A DNA stretch of 7,839 nucleotides from Ktedonobacter racemifer (lineage in GTDB: Bacteria; Chloroflexota; DTOL01; JACQYG01). The stretch's first letter is position 1, and each line of letters starts with the position of its first letter. The stretch is from NCBI GenBank assembly GCA_020723545.1, contig DYIS01000101.1, positions 975 through 8,813 of the forward strand, in the 5' to 3' direction. Positions 5,893-7,839 of the stretch are shown in pieces. The notes beneath the pieces are model-generated. The model was not told the origin of the DNA. It did no database searches and saw only the letters and a program-made list of their open reading frames with translations. Both the position numbers and the translations under genes were made by a program.

Positions 5893-6651
5893 ATGATCGA
5901 GGTCATCATCTTGGGCTCAGGCACCGGGGTGCCGAGCCTGAGACGCGGCGCCCCTGGCATGGTGGTCATGGTGGACTCGGAGCCACTCCTGTTCGACAGC
6001 GGGAGTGGCACTCTAGAACGTCTGCTAAGAGCTGGCATAGCCTATCAAGATCTCAACTACGTCTTCTACTCCCACACCCACAACGACCATACTGCGGACC
6101 TGGGGCCGCTGCTCTTCGCCTTGAAGTCCACACCAGGGTATGCGCGGGAGCGGCCCCTGCACCTGGTGGGACCCAAGGGCTTTGGACGTTTTGTCCGGCA
6201 CTTGTTGGCCCTCTATCCGTGGTGCCAGCCTGAGCGCTATGACCTGAGAGTCCATGAACTCATGCCTGGCCGGCTGCGACAGTCCGACTGGGAGGTATCC
6301 GCCAGGCCCACCGCACATACCGACGCCAGCATCGCCTATCGTCTGGAGGTTGGAGGAAAGGCCATCGTGTATTCAGGGGACACGAAGATGTGCCCAGAGC
6401 TGATAGAGCTCAGCAAAGGTGCTGATTTGCTGGTGCTGGAATCCTCCTACCCCGATGGCCTGGGGGTTGAAGGCCATCTCACACCAGGCCAGGCGGGGGA
6501 GGTGGCGGCCCTGGCCGGGGCCAAAAGGCTGGTGTTGACGCACTTTTACCCACTGTGTGACGAGTACGACATCGCCGCCCAATGCCGTCGCACCTTTGGT
6601 GGCGAGCTAATCCTGGCGCAAGACTTGATGCGGGTGGAGGTCTCACCATGA
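5893..6651 (+). CDS. Metallo-beta-lactamase-fold hydrolase, RNase Z-like subgroup
   Basis: Predicted 252-residue cytosolic metal-dependent hydrolase. The N-terminus MIEVIILGSGTGVPSLRRGAPG, followed by LLFDSGSGT (33-40), is typical of the RNase Z / YhfI-like branch. All two-metal ligands are seen: H61, H63, D65 and H66 in SHTHNDHTAD, H142 in AHTDAS, D163 in YSGDT, and H217 in LTHFYP; H195 in GHLTP is the additional conserved histidine. The long exosite arm used by true RNase Z to bind tRNA is not evident, so tRNA 3' processing is not a safe call. The family includes phosphodiesterases, lactonases and many uncharacterised enzymes. The start codon has only a purine-rich GAGAG directly before it, so translation may depend on upstream genes. 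Its stop overlaps the glgA start in ATGA, indicating coupling to glycogen synthesis. Fold confidence is high, substrate unknown. Confidence 0.9.
   Translation: MIEVIILGSGTGVPSLRRGAPGMVVMVDSEPLLFDSGSGTLERLLRAGIAYQDLNYVFYSHTHNDHTADLGPLLFALKSTPGYARERPLHLVGPKGFGRFVRHLLALYPWCQPERYDLRVHELMPGRLRQSDWEVSARPTAHTDASIAYRLEVGGKAIVYSGDTKMCPELIELSKGADLLVLESSYPDGLGVEGHLTPGQAGEVAALAGAKRLVLTHFYPLCDEYDIAAQCRRTFGGELILAQDLMRVEVSP
6636..6640 (+). promoter_or_regulatory. Ribosome binding site for glgA inside the hydrolase gene
   Basis: GGAGG, 7 nt before ATG 6648, lies within the last codons of the hydrolase gene. It supports the overlapping ATGA start and translational coupling of the two genes. Confidence 0.75.
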
Positions 6652-7839
6652 GCGAAAGGCTACGAATCCTGTTCGTCTCCGCAGAAGTGGCCCCGTTTGC
6701 CAAGGTGGGTGGCCTGGCGGACGTGGCCGGCGCCCTTCCCAAGGCCCTGGCCGCCCTGGGACACGATGTGCGGGTGATCATGCCGCGCTATGGCCGCATC
6801 GATGAGGTGAAATACGCCATTGCCCCGCTCCTGGAAGAATACCCTGTGCCCGTGGAGGGGCGCAGCGAGAAGGCGGCGCTGAAATCGGCCACCATCGGCC
6901 AGGGTGTCCCGGTCTATATGGTGGAATCGGACAAATACTTCGCTCGCGAGGCGATCTACGGCTATCCGGACGACGGCGAGCGCTTCATCTTCTTCTGCCG
7001 GGCTGCGCTGGAGGCTGCCCGAGCCCTGGACTGGCTGCCCGACATCGTTCACTGCAACGATTGGCACACCGCCATCATCCCGAACTGGCTCAAGACCATC
7101 TACGACGGTGACCACTTCTTCGCTAGGGCCGCCTCGGTCTTCACCATCCACAACCTGGCCTATCAGGGGATCTTCGACCCCCGCATATTGGCTGTGGCCG
7201 GCCTGGGAAGCACCGGTTTCCTGCAGCCGCAATTGGGGATGGGCGGCGGACAGGTGGACCTGATGAGCCAGGGCATCCTGTACGCCGATGCCCTGAACAC
7301 GGTGAGCGAGACCTATGCCCGGGAGATACTGACGCCGGACTTCGGCGAAGGCCTGGACTCCGTCCTGCGCTACCGCAAGGGACGCCTCTTCGGCATCTTG
7401 AACGGCATCGATCACGAACAATACAACCCGGCCACCGACCCTAACATCGCCCAGCACTACGACGTCTCCACCCTGGACAAGAAGGTTGAAAACCGATTGG
7501 CATTACAGAAGGAATGCGGCCTGAAGGTGGATGCCGAAATACCATTGATCGGTGTGGTCTCCCGTCTGGCCGACCAGAAGGGGTTTGACCTGCTAGAGCC
7601 CATCATCGATCCGCTCATGACCGAGTTGGAGGTGCAGTTCGTGTTGCTGGGAACCGGAGACCAGCATTACCACGAAGTATTCCGGCGGATGGCCGAAAAG
7701 TACCCGACCAAGGCCAGCGTATTCCTGACCTTTGACGCGGCCCTGGCCCAGCGCATCTACGCCGGCTGTGACATGTTCTTGATGCCCTCTCGTTTCGAGC
7801 CCTGCGGGCTCGGGCAGCTCATCGCCCTGCGCTACGGTG
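6648..7839 (+). CDS. glgA: Glycogen synthase, ADP-glucose type (3' end outside window)
   Basis: The frame is open from ATG 6648 to the window end, giving 397 complete codons of a protein usually near 480-500 residues. It belongs to glycosyltransferase family 5 and transfers glucose from ADP-glucose to the non-reducing end of an alpha-1,4-glucan in the cytosol. The N-terminal ADP-glucose motif KVGGLADV is at 19-26. HCNDWH (135-140) holds the conserved active-site region, TIHNLAYQG follows in the same domain, and GILYADALNTVSETYAREI and RLFGILNGID lead into the second Rossmann domain. The phosphate-binding pair R306 and K311 (SRLADQKG) and catalytic-region glutamate E384 in FEPCGLGQ correspond by motif to E. 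coli R300, K305 and E377. No frameshift is seen. The start overlaps the hydrolase stop, so the two are probably co-translated. Other glycogen genes may follow beyond the right edge. Confidence 0.96.
   Translation, partial: MSERLRILFVSAEVAPFAKVGGLADVAGALPKALAALGHDVRVIMPRYGRIDEVKYAIAPLLEEYPVPVEGRSEKAALKSATIGQGVPVYMVESDKYFAREAIYGYPDDGERFIFFCRAALEAARALDWLPDIVHCNDWHTAIIPNWLKTIYDGDHFFARAASVFTIHNLAYQGIFDPRILAVAGLGSTGFLQPQLGMGGGQVDLMSQGILYADALNTVSETYAREILTPDFGEGLDSVLRYRKGRLFGILNGIDHEQYNPATDPNIAQHYDVSTLDKKVENRLALQKECGLKVDAEIPLIGVVSRLADQKGFDLLEPIIDPLMTELEVQFVLLGTGDQHYHEVFRRMAEKYPTKASVFLTFDAALAQRIYAGCDMFLMPSRFEPCGLGQLIALRYG

Noticed and set aside
6660..7457. A 265-codon open frame on the - strand
   Set aside because: It lies entirely opposite glgA, which has all family motifs and intact coding. 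The translation has no recognisable domain and reflects GC-rich codon structure.

Overview
The window is 7.8 kb of GC-rich bacterial DNA in which all eight genes lie on the + strand. The glycogen synthase (bacterial ADP-glucose type), the LacI-family regulator and the zinc dehydrogenase with Thermotoga-like sequence suggest a thermophilic or anaerobic free-living bacterium. By general protein character I would guess Chloroflexota (Anaerolineae-like). That is an impression from memory, not a computed placement.

Layout. (1) 1-3423 is an ABC importer operon: the C-terminal part of a periplasmic/extracellular solute-binding protein (its 5' end is outside the window), two type I permeases, and an ATPase with a C-terminal TOBE-like region. 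The two permeases and the ATPase are packed 11 and 3 nt apart. The gap after the binding-protein gene is 121 nt and holds a tandem heptamer repeat that folds back on an inverted copy of itself. (2) 3424-3620 is a gene-free gap with a near-consensus sigma-A promoter and a perfect 18-bp LacI-type operator over the expected transcription start. (3) 3621-5832 encodes a LacI-family repressor followed by a zinc-dependent, probably NAD-linked dehydrogenase. The dehydrogenase strongly resembles, from memory, the Thermotoga maritima scyllo-inosose 3-dehydrogenase (IolM, TM0412). (4) 5893-7839 encodes a metallo-beta-lactamase-fold hydrolase of the RNase Z-like type, whose stop codon overlaps the start of a glycogen synthase gene (glgA) that runs off the right edge.

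How the parts may work together. The importer, the autoregulated LacI repressor and the IolM-like oxidoreductase look like an uptake-and-oxidation module for a polyol, cyclitol or sugar. The substrate cannot be read from the sequence. The permeases and ATPase look more like the PotABC/FbpBC kind than typical CUT1 sugar transporters, so a cyclitol substrate is an inference from the dehydrogenase. The hydrolase and glgA form a tightly coupled pair that may be transcribed from the same promoter, because no convincing terminator is visible anywhere in the window. Nothing here is a clearly new system. The points most worth a second look are the heptamer stem-loop inside the transporter operon, the isolated IolM-like gene, and the hydrolase-glgA coupling.
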